Source: Misgurnus anguillicaudatus | Lineage: Eukaryota > Chordata > Actinopteri > Cypriniformes > Cobitidae | Length of the DNA: 64,000 nucleotides | Direction of reading: 5' to 3' | NCBI RefSeq assembly: GCF_027580225.2 | Contig: NC_073354.2 | Span: 5,742,001-5,806,000, forward strand | Part shown: positions 33,831-46,918 of the stretch, piece after piece | Position numbering within the stretch: position 1 is the first letter of the stretch | Layout: every line of letters begins with the position of its first letter | Notes under the pieces: model-generated | What the model was told of the DNA's origin: nothing | The model's database searches: none | What the model saw: the letters and a program-made list of their open reading frames with translations, nothing else | Made by a program: the position numbers and the translations under genes

Positions 33831-36120
33831 TCTGTTATGAAAATCATAAATAGCTTTATTTTCATCTGATCCTGTCTGTGAAATCCTGACTAAAGAGCAT
33901 CAATCTTTGATTTCACGCTTTGACATGATGACAGAATGATCTTTCCATTATGTAGGATGATTTGTGGTAAACAATAAATCACAAAAATGACTTTAGCTGG
34001 GTTTTCCCAGTCACTGAGGAACTGGCAGAGTCTCAAACACTTTACTACTGGTTATCCTGAGCTGACGTCAAAGACAGCAAACCAAAGGTTTCATGCCAAT
34101 GTTGCCCAGCACAACGCTACAGAAATACAAACCAAGCTACTGACAAACACCCTGTTGCCTGTGCCTTGTGGTTTTATGCTGGTTAGGACAAAACTTGAGA
34201 AGAGAAAGACACTTTGACAGCTTTATTAGTGCACTGGCCTGTATTTAGAAATGTTTTATCATTGGCAGATTTTTCACAAAGTGCCCAGTCTCTCTCAAAG
34301 ACTTCATCTCCCTCAGAAACACTGACTTTGTTGAAAAGGTTGTAAGGGGTCCAAATATAACCCCATCCATCCGTTTGGCCCAACGACGGAATCCAAACGA
34401 AGGGTAATAGCGCGTTCGGTCTTTTCCGGCGCTTGCAGGTGACGTTTTGGCATTTATGTAATTTTGTATTATTATCTCTTATCTGACTCCAAAGACAAAG
34501 ATTTAGTTTATATTATATTACAAATTGGATTGATTATTACTTTTAAAACTTACAGAATTTAGATGGATGTTTGTTTATTTATTCTGATAAAGCTCTGGTA
34601 TTACACTCGTTCATTCGGTTCTCATAGTCGCACATGATCCTAGTACGGGCCTCATAATTAATATACTGGTCAACGGTCATAAGGCGAATCAGTGTTGGTC
34701 GCTGCCAGAGGTTGGACTATACGCTTAAGCGGCCGCTCTCTGCGTGCTCAACTTTAAACATACTTTATTTAGTCCCCTTAGAGGTGACACTTAATTATTA
34801 CAGTAATTATTTCTAATCACAATGAATGAATAGAATAATATTGAAATAAACAGAGGTTGAGGCTGACCCTATTTAGAGTAATCAGAGATGTTACTCTAAA
34901 CGGAAACACAGCCTCCACGCTTCTACGTACACTTAAACTAACGCCAATTTGCTAGTCGTATCTCACAAATCCTCAGCTGATGTATTATTCACTATCTAAC
35001 TGGGATTTGGGCCGATCCTAGCCTGATTTCAGTCCTTACGGTAACTACGGATACAACGGTATTACTTGCAGTGTCAACATTTACCGAGCAACACAGAATA
35101 AAATCAAACGTAACAATTTATTAACCAGGTAAGGAAAACATAATTCAGAAGCCAATTTACATTCCAATTCAAATACAAAACAAACGAAAAACCATTGCAT
35201 ACCTGGTGAGGAGACGACACACAGTAATTGTGCGGGATATCTGGTTACAGATTCCTCAAAATAAAATAAAAATACATGATGCTATATCAAAGATACAGCA
35301 TCATGGGGTGCATTTCTAGATATTGAAAGTCCCGCCTAAGTCTTCTACACATCTCCTTAAATAACCAGAGAACAAAGCATATAGGAGTTTGGTATTGATT
35401 GGTTGTTGTAAAATCAGGGGTGTAGCCTAATATACATACAGTGGGTGATGGGTCAACATGTCTAAGTTAGGAGTTGTCTCCCAACATTAGGTTAAGTTTA
35501 CTTATTTATTGTCACAGATTAACATTGAATCCTGTTGTCATATTAACAAACCCAAATGTACCACTTGCATTAAAAACACTTCATATAACACCAAACAAAA
35601 CCAGTTTCACATTCTTTGTACATGTAGAATGTATTGCTTTTATAAAACATGAGGAGAGGGGGACAAGAAAGTGTGGTCGGGTGTGACTCTGTCCCACACC
35701 ATGGGGTAACTGTCTTGGGGGGTAGATGTGAATTCTTTGAGGAAGGTTTCGGGGTAGATGTGAATTCTTTGTGGAGGGTTTCAGATGATAATTCAACAAG
35801 GAATTAGGAAGCGGTTTCCTGTGGATTCAGCCATTTGTTGCTGGCTTCAGGAAATACCTTTTGTCAGGGTTTGGCACCACCATTCAGCTCTTACAAGGTC
35901 TATTGAGAAATAAATGAAAACTGAACTGAGTTATAATTACAACCCTTTCTCTCTCTCTCTCTCCCTCGCTTTGTTCAGGCATTTGTGGGCGATGTTCATT
36001 ATGTACAGTACGTGGGCTTTCACATTTCTTTGTCTTTGAGATTGAAGAGTTATACACTACAGAAAGACCTGCATTTGTATTTTCAAAATCAGTACAAAAC
36101 AGTAGTGTTAAAGGCAGGGG
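33831..36120. other. intergenic, nothing recognised
   Basis: 2.3 kb after tiam2 with only short open frames. It has a duplicated GGGTAGATGTGAATTCTTTG at about 35720-35775. No gene or element ends could be set. Confidence 0.4.
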
Positions 36121-36570
36121 GCTCTATCATACACCCGGTGCAAGTGTCTTTTGCTAGTTGTTTAAAGGTGTAGTGTGTAACTTTTATAAGGATCTCTTGA
36201 CAGAAATGCAATATAAAATACATAACTATATTATCAGTGGTGTATAAAGACCTTTCATAATGAAGTGTTATGTTTTTATTATTTTAGAATGAGACGTTTT
36301 TATCTACATACACAGAGGGTCCCCTTACATGGAAGTCGCCATTTTGTTTCTACAGAAGCCCTTAACGGACAAACTTTTTTTACTAATTTGTCTCCAACAA
36401 TGACATGTTTGTCCGGTGGCGGCTACTGTAGCTTCTCTATGCGTTTCAGTGAACGGTGGACTGAAACGTTTGTTGCAATTTGCAACCTCACCACTATGTA
36501 CTAAAATTTACACACTGCACCTTTAAATAGCAAATGCATTTGCGCTCAATTTTGCGCCCATGGGCGTTCT
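36120..36570 (+). repeat. older dispersed repeat, host of a TTAA MITE
   Basis: GCTCTATCATACACCCGGTG and TTTTGCTAGTT on the left resume as AATAGCAAATGCATTTGCGC on the right of the insertion at 36162-36526. The same order is seen without the insertion at 29408-29556. Confidence 0.6.
36162..36526. mobile_element. TTAA-flanked MITE (GGTGCAGTGTGTAA family), copy 1
   Basis: TTAAAGGTGTAGTGTGTAAC and TTTACACACTGCACCTTTAA are inverted repeats with TTAA at both ends. It interrupts an older repeat, so the insertion point is clear. The copy at 58463 shares the body. Confidence 0.87.
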
Positions 36571-37521
36571 GGTCTGAAAACGAGGTGCGTTCAGGCGCAT
36601 TGTTGGCGCGTTGCTATTTTGAGGCAACTAAAATAGACTACGCCATTGACCAACAAAAACCTGCTCTAAAGTTAATGGCGCAATATGTTTTTTTGTTATT
36701 TAAAGAGCGCATTAGTAATATGCGCCTATAAACGGGATGACAACACAGGTTTGCTTATCACATACATGAATGCGCAGCAGCACAAAAACGTTTAAGGATT
36801 GAATGTAAAAGATTATTATTGAGTCTCTTGGACATAAATGAAAGAACAACGACAAAAAACGTCTGGATCAGCGAAGACAAAACCCTGAATTAACACCGGT
36901 AACTTTACTGCGGGAGGCAAATTGTCGTTGCAGTGTTTCTTTTGGACACAAAATATGATTTTATTTAGATGGATTCAGATATTTTGATGAGACATTGTGT
37001 CGTTTATGTAGTTTGTGTACTTTTACAAATGAGCATAACAATATTTATGTTTTCAAAATTACAAGCAAAATACGTCTAACCTTACACAACCAAAAACGTG
37101 CTTCATGTAATTCAGATTTGTTTATGTTGGTTATTTTGGTAATGTAATTCACAGTGCTAGCACTAGGCTAAACTAAAGCATTTTCCAAAAACAGATACCT
37201 TGCATTAAATTAGTGTATTAAAGTGGTGAAGTGTATCACTTTTTCTATATTAAAATACTTCAATTCCAGCTTAATTTGTAGAGACATCTGTTAGTAAGAT
37301 TTCCATTTGTGTAATTCCAGCGTTATTTATGTCAAAATATCTAAATATTTCTCAGAGTGTTTTTATTACCAACATTTTGAATCGTGTGTTAATTTATAAA
37401 CCTCTAATGACATCAGAATACTCTCAGTATATAAAAGGCCACCGTCCCAACATTAGATTTGTTGTTTTTGCAATGGTATGTGATCCAACCCATTCTCATG
37501 CGTATAAATAGTATGCCGTGT
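36571..37521. other. intergenic, remainder of an old repeat, then nothing recognised
   Basis: To about 36740 the sequence continues the GCGCCCATGGGCGTTCTGGT repeat. Beyond that, nothing. Confidence 0.4.
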
Positions 37522-38921
37522 TTAACCCTTGTGGATTGTTGAGGCCATTTTTGGGTTTTTTTGTCTTAATTTGGCCACAACTTTATCTGTGATTCAGCAA
37601 GTGGAATGATTTTTGGAGACAAATCTTATATTTACACATATTTTGAGAAAATGCTTTGAAATTTTTCAAAAACTCAACAATATACCGTGCAAATTTACTA
37701 TCCTTTCGGGTTGTTCGTGTACAAAAAAACCCATTAAATTAAACTGCTGTGAAAATGTATCAGATGAATATTTTTTCCACATTTTTTTCATAAATCTGTT
37801 AATCACCCTTAGTACTGATCAAAACTACCAAATGTTTACAAAATTTCCATACACTGTAAAAAATTCAGTAGAAATTACAATGTTATTGCAGCTGGTTGCC
37901 AGTAATTTACCGTATATTTAAATTTGTTATTTACTGGCAAGAGTTTGTTTAAAGTTAAATAAATTTGAAATATTAACAAGTCTTTATCTTTACAGAATAA
38001 AATTATACAATAACAGCCTCATGCAAAGCATTCTGGGAACCAGAAATCATCATCAACCTTTTTCTGTTTTTTGCTTCAGATTTTGTTTCCCAGAATGTTT
38101 TGCTTGATGCTGTTTTTTTAGTTTTACTCTGTTAAGACAAAGACTTGTAAATGTTTAATGTTCATTTAACTTTGAACAAAATGTTGCCAGTAAAAAACAT
38201 AAATTTAAATCTACGGTAAGTTACCAGCAACCCAGCTGCAATTTCTACAGATTTTTTTACAGTGTGATTTTAACTCTTTAATTGCAAAGTTCATAAGTGG
38301 TGTCACTGATTTGATGAAAAAACACACACACACAAAATTACAGAGTTTCAATATAAAAAGTGATTGTGGACTGGATTTTTTTTACCTTTTTCACGGTCTT
38401 GGGCTTGTCAGGGATTGGTGAAAGGGATTGGCTTTGATGCATTTTTGGTTTTTGTGCAGCATCAGTTTTTTTTCTCCCTAATTAGTTGTTCGTGGCTTTT
38501 TTGCCCCAATGACTTCCATTATAACAAAAATTTTTTTATTGCAGAGCCATGACGCCTTATTGTCATGCATTCTTGATTGTTGGCGGTTTTTCCTTTTGCT
38601 AGGAGATGAAATTGGTCATTTTTACTGTTGACACTAGCCCTTTAGTAGGCCTGTGCAAAAAAACAGAGCTTAATTTCTGGCTTGTACATCAAGTTAAAAT
38701 CAGTCAATTTGTGTTCCCCCCCAAATCAGTGACACCACTTATGAACTTGGCAATTAAAGATTTAAAATCATGGAAATTTTGTAAACATTTGGTAGGTTTG
38801 ATCAGTACTGAGGTTGATTAACAGATTTATGAAAGAAAATTAGAAAAAAAATTAATCTGATACATTTTACAGCCGTTTAATTCAGTGGCTTTTTTGTACA
38901 CGAACAACCCACAAGGGTTAA
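37522..38921. mobile_element. TTAA-flanked inverted-repeat element, interrupted by a MITE
   Basis: Ends TTAACCCTTGTGG and CCACAAGGGTTAA are perfect inverted repeats with the TTAACCC start typical of piggyBac-type ends. Long inner arms also pair: 37708-37850 with 38768-38910, and 38268-38312 with 38725-38767. The gap between the two left-hand arms is exactly the MITE at 37852-38264. No coding sequence. Confidence 0.85.
37852..38264. mobile_element. MITE with CACTGTAAAAAA ends, nested in the left arm of a TTAA element
   Basis: CACTGTAAAAAATTCAGTAG and the right-end TTTTTTTACAGTG are inverted repeats, and GCAGCTGG/CCAGCTGC-type motifs pair inside. The paired right arm of the host (38755-38775) shows the uninterrupted sequence, which suggests a target duplication of only about 2 bp. 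Confidence 0.82.
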
Positions 38922-40740
38922 AATCGTGCAATACATACACCAAATTCCATTTTTGCATACATATGAAATGCCAGTCCTTCCTGTTCACTTAAAACAGCGC
39001 ATCTTTTCATGTCATTTATGTATTGGTTTCTTTCTTTTTTTTTTTTTTAAATCATTGTCGCTTGGGTTTCGGGTTAGCCTCCTTCAAAAAGCTCAAGATG
39101 TGTTTCGTGCCAAGAGAGGTCACACTAAATACTGACTGATGCCTGAAGAAGACATTAAGTTCAGAACATATTTCCTGTATTTTCTGTTTGTATCTTAATA
39201 AAAGAGTGAAAAATAAATATGGATGGACATTAAAACTTTGCTAAAACGACTTTTGCACGGTACTGAATATACGTTTTAGATGAGGGAAATATACATGTGT
39301 TTTCACACAAATACACAAGTTTTTGGGAGACAACATACTTTGTAGGAATTCTGTGAATAAAAAATGCTCAAACCACAAGCATTATTATGCAACAAAGGGA
39401 TGACTCTGCAAAGACCAAATATTATTTTATTTTAACAGCATTATGGATGGAAACGCGACAATTCTGAAATAATGGGTATTGGTATTTAGGCCACCAAATA
39501 TTGACATCTGAGATATGGTTAAAACATTTTTAAAGGTAAGGTTGATGGTAAAAAAAAACTATGATGAATTTTGTCTTTTAAAGCTGTAGCTTATAGAGTA
39601 TGATGGTGAAAAAGTGAAAGGCAACAAGAGATGAATGTTGGGGAAACGGTTGCCACGGTAACACCTGTGTAAAGCACCATAAAGACGGCCCACCACTCCA
39701 GCACGTAACGTGTGAATGAGACTCCATCCTTATCAACAGAGACAGGCAGAGGACGGGAATAAACAGCTCTCCAGAGACAGATCTTTACAAGCATGAGTGT
39801 CACTGATGGATGAGCGTGTGAAGTGAAGAGAGCCTGTATATCTCACAGTATACTTACTGGATCCCAAAAACTGGGCTTCCCCTGCCCTCTGCCTGCTCTC
39901 TACTGAACCAACGCTCTGCTCTTTCTCTCAGATCCTCCCGAGAGTCAGTCGACAGGTTCTTGGGTCTTCTAACCAGATGGATCCAGAACTCCAGAATCTT
40001 TGGACGAGTTTTGACTGGGGAATTGAAAGTGGTGGGAATATGTCAGGCCGGGTATTGTGGGATTGGATGGCTCTGACCGGCAGTGTGGAGTTTATGGAAT
40101 GTGCTGCGCTCAGCTGGGCGCCGGCGTCCTCCCACTGTCACATTTAGGGCGGCCTCGTTTTCTCTCTACCTGGACGTCACACGCTGTCTGTGTGTGTGTG
40201 TTTTTTTTGCTGACCTCACGTGTGTGCAATCGGACAACTGATGGGAAATCAGGATGAGTTTGGAGTTTAGAGATGGAGTATGTTCAACATACAGGTTAGT
40301 AGAGATGTTTCGCACCTTGAGGGAAATAATACTGTACTTGTTCAAAGCTTATAAAGTTCTGTATTAAACTTCACTACACTGTAAAAAAAACTAATCCAGC
40401 ATTTTTATTAAACATATTTTTTTATGCTACTTTAACTTAAAAAATTAAGTTAAACAATTTCAACTTGTTTTTAAAAGTTTTGTCATCTATTCACAGGTCA
40501 AAACATAAAATAGTATGTTGAATTGACTTATGTAAATGACCAAATTGTTTTAACTTTAACTTGCTGCATTTGTTTTATGGTGTGATGTTTCAACTTTGTC
40601 TTAGATGTGTCTACTAAAAATTCTTAAAGAATAAATAAATACAAATGAATTGGATTAAATGAAGAAATAATATAAATACTCTAGAAATGTATATAGGATA
40701 AGTACTGCCATTTCAACACGAAAAATGTTATTAATTTATT
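38922..40740. other. intergenic, no gene recognised
   Basis: About 39000-39060 has a fragment (TGTCATTTATGTATTGGTTT, ATCATTGTCGCTTGGG) related to the foldback repeat at 40741. The stretch 39880-40260 is more GC-rich and could hold an untranslated exon, but I cannot support one. Confidence 0.4.
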
Positions 40741-41098
40741 CATGTCCATTGCACGAAATTCAGCTTTTGTCCTTGGCACTACTTTCTTTTTCGTGTCATT
40801 TTATGTATTGTTTTCTCATAGTTTTTTCCTATTTTCTTACCATTGTCGCTTGGGGTTGGTGTTAGTATCACTTTCTGTTACATTTTTAGACATCATAAAC
40901 CAAACCCCAAATCTAATTCCAACCCCAAGTGACAATGATTTAAAAATAAAGAGAGAAAACAATACATAAAATGGCACGAAAAAGAAAGTCGTGCCACAGA
41001 CATGAAAAAGTATTTATAGAAATTTGTGCAGAATGACACGAAAAAGACATTTGTGCTCAAGACACGAAAAAAAAGCTAAACTTCGTGCCATGGACATG
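40741..41098. repeat. foldback repeat, 358 bp
   Basis: CATGTCCATTGCACGAA at the left pairs with TTCGTGCCATGGACATG at the right. Inner segments also pair: CGTGTCATTTTATGTATTG with CAATACATAAAATGGCACG, and ATTGTCGCTTGGGGTTGG with CCAACCCCAAGTGACAAT. Confidence 0.82.
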
Positions 41099-41748
41099 AA
41101 TAAATAAATTAAAAACATTTTTCGTGATTATAACTTGACACGATTTGCTGTGAGCTCATGTTGCATTTAAACTTGGGAGAATGTGATAAGACGTGTTTGA
41201 GGTCGTGTTTTAACTTTATTTTCACATCTTGCAAATCAAAACAGTTTGAAACATTGTTAAGATCTCTTTTCTGAAACTAAAAGAGACACTAACTCACATG
41301 TGAGATTATGAGACTCACCATGATTTAATATTACGGTGGTAACACTTTATAATAAGGTTGTATTTGTTAAAATGAGTTATTACACAGCTCGTTGGAATGC
41401 TTGATTCTGATTGGCCAGCTGCGAGATTTGCAGGTTCGTTCTTTTCAGATAACAATCACTCAAAACTAATAACACAGGCTAACTGGATGCTGCAAATCAT
41501 TTTGAAAAGTACAGTTTAATATGAATATACAAAAATGTCTTTTAATAGCACATATGATATTATATTTACAAATGATTAAACCAAATAATGTGTTCGTGAC
41601 ATTTGAACGTCTTACTAATAAATAAACAGGTTTTTCTTGCAGAAATTCTCCATTCGTTAAAAATTTGCAAATAAAATATTTCAAATCAATCTTTAATGCC
41701 CCTTACCTTACTTATGAGGTAAATAGCCATGTAATAAGCAGGTTAATG

Positions 41749-42008
41749 CAGTGGTTCTCAAACTTTTTCAGCATGTGGCCCCCTTTGTCGCCCCGCCAAA
41801 GACAAATTATAATAAACACAGTTCTAAAATGTAACATTTTAATTAAACAAAACATGTTAAATTATACAAAGTAGTGCTGTTGGTTAGTAGGCTTATTTTT
41901 TATGTTTAATTACACAGAATTCATGCTAAATGAATGTATTTGATAAAATGGCATAAAAATGGGGCCCCCTTTGGAACCATCTCGCGGCCCCCAGTTTGAG
42001 AACCACTG
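41749..42008. mobile_element. hAT MITE (CAGTGGTTCTCAAACT family), copy 1
   Basis: CAGTGGTTCTCAAACT and AGTTTGAGAACCACTG are perfect inverted repeats. The flanks GGTTAATG (41741-41748) and GGTTAATT (42009-42016) form a 7 of 8 target duplication. A second copy is at 56373. Confidence 0.88.
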
Positions 42009-42083
42009 GGTTAATTTACAGGCAGCCAGTTGTTATAGCAAAAAAGCCCCTTCAGTGTGATACCAGATCATACTGTTGTGGCT

Positions 42084-42770
42084 TAAGCTTTGTTTATACT
42101 CGCGCTTTGGTCCTCAACGCAAGCCTCCGCAATGCGGATCGCGTGCGCGTCTCACCAAACGGACGAGGCGTTTATAGTTGACGCGCTCGCTGTTGCACTA
42201 TTTTTTGAACCGCCAGGGGTCGACGCGAGAAATCAAGTCAAAAACAAACACAAAGAAGAGAATAGAAGACGACGTCCGCTGGAACAACCCTGGTGCTTTT
42301 AACATCAGAGCTTGATATACAGTACAAATATGAGAACATGAATAAAAAAACAATCTTTTAAACATGTCTTTATTAAACATCATCATTTCATTAAAGTTTT
42401 TTATTAAACAAACAGTACAGACATCTTAAGGTTTGTATTTTATTCCTCGTCTAGTGGTTCATTCAATACAAATATAAGCCAAACATTCTGAATCATGTAA
42501 AAGAATTCATGTTTTAAAATGCAAAGTTTCCATAATTTACCTCCAGAGTGTCAGATAAATATATACATTGTTTTGCTTGGATTGATCAAAGAGATACGTC
42601 ACAGGCTGATTTTCGGATGCTGAGCCGCGCGCACAGTTACAAAAAATACCGTGCACACCTCCACGTGAAATGGGGTCTCACGCACCCAACACGCACGACC
42701 GCCCACTCCGCGTTGACGTCACTTTTGGCGTGCACACCAATGCGCCCGTGCCGAGTATAAACATAACTTT
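42084..42770. mobile_element. MITE-like element with TTTGTTTATACTCG ends
   Basis: AAGCTTTGTTTATACTCGCG pairs with GTGCCGAGTATAAACATAAC at the right. CpG-rich ends and an AT-rich middle. The first 110 bp match 14088-14195 inside the element at 13549. Confidence 0.72.
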
Positions 42771-42909
42771 ATTTCTGCGATAACAACCTGCTGCCTATAC
42801 ATATCCCTTACTTAATGCATTAGCTAACATGAACAAACAAAAGTTTTACAGCATTTATTAATCTTAGTTCGTTATTTTAGTATGTACCAATACATTTTTA
42901 AAATAAAAA

Positions 42910-43545
42910 TGAAGATTAGTTAAAGGAATAGTCTACTCATTTTCAATATTAAAATATGTTATTACCTTAACTAAGAATTGTTGATACATCCCTCTATCAT
43001 CTGTGTGCGTGCACGTAAGCGCTGGAGCGCGCTGCGACGCTACGATAGCATTTAGCTTAGCCCCATTCATTCAATGGTACCATTTAGAGATAAAGTTAGA
43101 AGTGACCAAACACATCAACGTTTTTCCTATTTAAGACGAGTAGTTATACGAGCAAGTTTGGTGGTACAAAATAAAACGTAGCGCTTTTCTAAGCGGATTT
43201 AAAAGAGGAACTATATTTTATGGCGTAATAGCACTTTTGGGAGTACTTGGACTCGCCTGAAAAGTCCGCTCCCCTTCTCCCTCTCATAATGGGAGAGGGA
43301 GGGTGTTACTGCGCCGAGTCAAAGTACTCCCAAAAGTATCGCATCGCTGTGTTTCTACAGTAGCTCTAAACAGACAAACTGCCCTACAAAATGCATTTGG
43401 TCACTGTGTTGTCTCAGACGATGACATGTTTGTCCTGTGGTGTCTACCGTAGCTTCTCTATGCGTCTCGAAAGAAAGGGGTGGTTGCAATTCACAATCTC
43501 ACCGCTACCTGCTGCTAAAATCTACAAACTGCACCTAACATTATG
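42910..43545. repeat. two abutting dispersed-repeat fragments
   Basis: Part one includes a hairpin: CACTTTTGGGAGTACTTGGACTCG at about 43230 pairs with CGAGTCAAAGTACTCCCAAAAGT at 43316, and GGGAGAGGGAG pairs with CTCCCTCTC. From about 43360 it switches to the body and right end of the GGTGCAGTGTGTAA MITE family (TACAAACTGCACCT at 43521-43534). Confidence 0.55.
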
Positions 43546-45300
43546 GTGGGTACAGTGATATTTCTTGAATATTGGACTCATACATTTTTTGTTCAGTGTG
43601 TTTACAGAAGTTTCATATTTAATTTTGCACATATTTAGAGTCCTGAAAACAAACTTAGCCCAAAGGTTTGGATCATAAACATGATGCCTTCAATCATAAT
43701 GCGCAATGAGAAATGTGGTCTTACTTTATCAAGCTACCAGACACACAATTTTTGTCTGGTGTATAGAAATCGCCAAAACACACTTTTGAGCCACAACTAA
43801 TGTAGACATATGACAGTGAATTGTCTGTGTACTCTTTTACCTTGGGTGGTTGTTAAAGAATGGTCACTTGGACATTATCCTTCAAAAAGGTCATAATATG
43901 TATCATTTAGGTACAGATATGTATACATTTGCTACCATCATGTACCTCTGAGGTACTATTATAATCTCTCTAGTTGCAATAATGTACTTTTTAAGGGTAC
44001 CACCCAGGTGACGGCTAGGGACCATTTGTCGGTGCAAGCAAATGCAAAGTATCTCTCGAAATCTCATATTTTTGTTAATACGTTATATTTGGAGTCATGC
44101 TTTATTTCCTTCTTTTATTTACAATTTGTTGGACTTGGTCATTATCACCCGTCTCACAAACACACATTGAAGGGACACTATCACAGTTCAGTGTACAACA
44201 CACATTCAATGCTGTCTCTTGTGTAGTGAAGCAGTGTTTGATGATGGAAGGAAGCGAGCTGTTTTTCAGATGTGTACTAGCGGTGATGGTGTAGGGTTGT
44301 GCCCCCGGCTGGAACAAGCAGTCTTTATTGTTTAATGACAGATATACAGTCTCTGTCTGTTCTGCTGCGCTGTACAGCACTATTGTAAAGATCCTCTTTC
44401 ATTACTGACCCTATTTACCTTACATTTACAGATGTCTGCAAAGCTTTAAAAACAGCTTAGGTTTATCGGCGGTGTGTGAATGGCTGTGAAATGTGAAGAT
44501 TGTATAAAATATAAACGGCAGGGATTCTGATACAGTCATTTCTGTTTATCAAATGAATGCATTTAATGATGTACACTATGCACATTATAATCAATAAATT
44601 CAGGCTGATGAAAGCCCTGAATGACCCTCATTGTTGAGGAAAAACACTAAACTTAATAGAAAAACAGAATCAATATGTATAGGCAGGTCATGAAATTACC
44701 TCTTCTGAGGGAGAATTAAAAATATTATTTTTAATAATAGAGTATTTCTTACTGACCACGAAACTGTTTTGGCATTATAATGTTGATTATAATCATTATG
44801 TTTCTTTTATCCTTTGAGAAGAAAATAGATCAAGTTATTAAAAAAAGACACAAGTTTCCTCAAATGTCTTTAACAGGCTGTTAGTTTTTCAATTGTTTAA
44901 TTCAAAGTTTGTAGTTCCCAAGTGTTTGTTTTGGATTGGGACTGGGTTACAGATATGCTAAATAATCAAATGTAGTTTTATTTCTCAATCATCTTATCTC
45001 AATATCACTATTTGCATGTTTAATATATTCTTAAATGTTTAAGTGTTGAAATCTTATATTAAAGTCTATTATGTGATGACCATAAAAGAGCAGTCATGAG
45101 CCGTAAGAAGTGAGTTGTGTTGTGCTTTGTGTTTTTCTCTGAGAACCGTGAATTTCCATATTCGTTTCCCACGACCTTGCACGATCCCACACAGTACACA
45201 CATGCTCAGTCCTGTAACTCCAAAAACACTCTGCGCATGTGCGTACAGACTCAAAACACAAACTCCAAATGTTACATGTACACAAAAATATTGGGTTGTT
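43546..45300. other. intergenic, nothing firm
   Basis: A short dispersed-repeat fragment at 43895-44025 (TATGTATCATTTAGGTACAG, GGGTACCACCCAGGTGACGG) is all I can name. Confidence 0.4.
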
Positions 45301-45504
45301 TTTAAACCAGGGTTGGGTAACTATAGGACAGAACACATTTCTGGGTTAAAATGACCCAAATAATGGGTTGTTTTAACCCAACTGCTGGTTGGTTCAACAT
45401 GGTTGATTAACAATAACCCAGCAGTTGGGTTAAACAACCCATTATTTGGGTCATTTTAACCCAGAAATGTGTTCTGTCCTATAGTTACCCAACCCTGGTT
45501 TAAA
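45301..45504. repeat. near-perfect 204-bp palindrome
   Basis: Arms of about 87 bp (TTTAAACCAGGGTTGGGTAA and onward) pair with one single-base difference in length, a T run, around a loop of about 28 bp. The arms contain GGGTTAAAA/TTTTAACCC units. No target duplication could be read with certainty. Confidence 0.9.
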
Positions 45505-46918
45505 TATTTTTTTAGAGTGATACAAAATTTATTTTACTGTGCAAATGCAGTGATTAAAATGTGTTATACTGTTTGTGACCATGGACCACTAAACCAAGGG
45601 TCAATTTGTAGTCCAGGCAAACTAACTCATTTTGGAGCAAAAAATAGAAGTAATTGTAAAATAATTTTTTTCAGCCTAGATCATTTCTATGAGGTGTCCA
45701 GAACAACATACTAAAAGTCCTTAGAAATCCTAGTTGAGGAAATATGTTAATTTCTCATCAATCCGAAATGTGTGCCAATAAGGCCAGACTACAATACACC
45801 CCAATGGGGCTATTTTTTTCCTTTACTCCTATCAAAATGAAACTTTACACAATGAAAGTACCCATGAAAAGTAATTTTTTTTTGTATTACAAGTTGCTTA
45901 GAAAATTAAATTTAATATGCAAATGAGCTATACACTAATCGAATATGCCCAAAATACAACCAAAAGTAACTTTTTGGTATTACAAGTTTCTTTTGAAATG
46001 AATTTGAATATCCACATGAGCTTTACACTTATTTAATATGTCCTAATTTGCATAGACAGAAACATAATTCATATGTATGATAAATATATCGGCCCAATGT
46101 TCATCCAATCATCCTGCTGCTTTCAAACTGGCCTCTAACCTGAAAACTGCCTGGCTTGGTAGTTCCTGCCAGCTGTATAACCCCCGCCGGTATTATCTTC
46201 AGGTTCACGGAGGAACACAAGCCTGAACAGAAGGGGAGGGTTGTGGTTTTTTTTGGTGTGTTTTTGTTTTTACATTTTTTTATGTTTTTTATCCAGCCTG
46301 GATCCTCAACCCCTTCTTTGTGGCATTTGGTTCGGGCACCCCCATATCATTTCCTGGTTTGTTCTTTACTTGGTTCTTCCCCTCCGGATTATATTCATCT
46401 GATAAAATTGCCTCACTAAAGCAATCTGAATTGCACTAGCAAAATCTGTACAATTTAAATGCATGTTAAGTTAGAAAATAGATCAACACAGTAAATCATT
46501 AACAAAACACAAGAAAGACTGATACCTTTTTTCTTAAGGTCACTAGTATAACAGCATAAATGTACCTGAGGTTTCCTTGCAGCATTGATATGGGTAAAAA
46601 AAATTGCGTTGCAAAATACATTCATTACAATGCAGTGCAATTGGCCATTTATTTTGGTCAGTGCTGAAACAATTTATATAAAATCCTCTTATGTTTCAGA
46701 ATTGAAATGACATTTTTATTAAGAATGTGTAATTGATTGTTTTCCATACTTACATTTTAATCAGGGAACGAAAACAGTACCGTATTATACATATTTATTT
46801 AAAAGCAACTAAATGATTTCAGACTTTTTCCATTCAAGATGACACATCGAGCTCTTCAAACAATCCAACCCTAATCATTTTGAGGCTTTAATTCTACATC
46901 TCGTCTATTTTGCATAGG

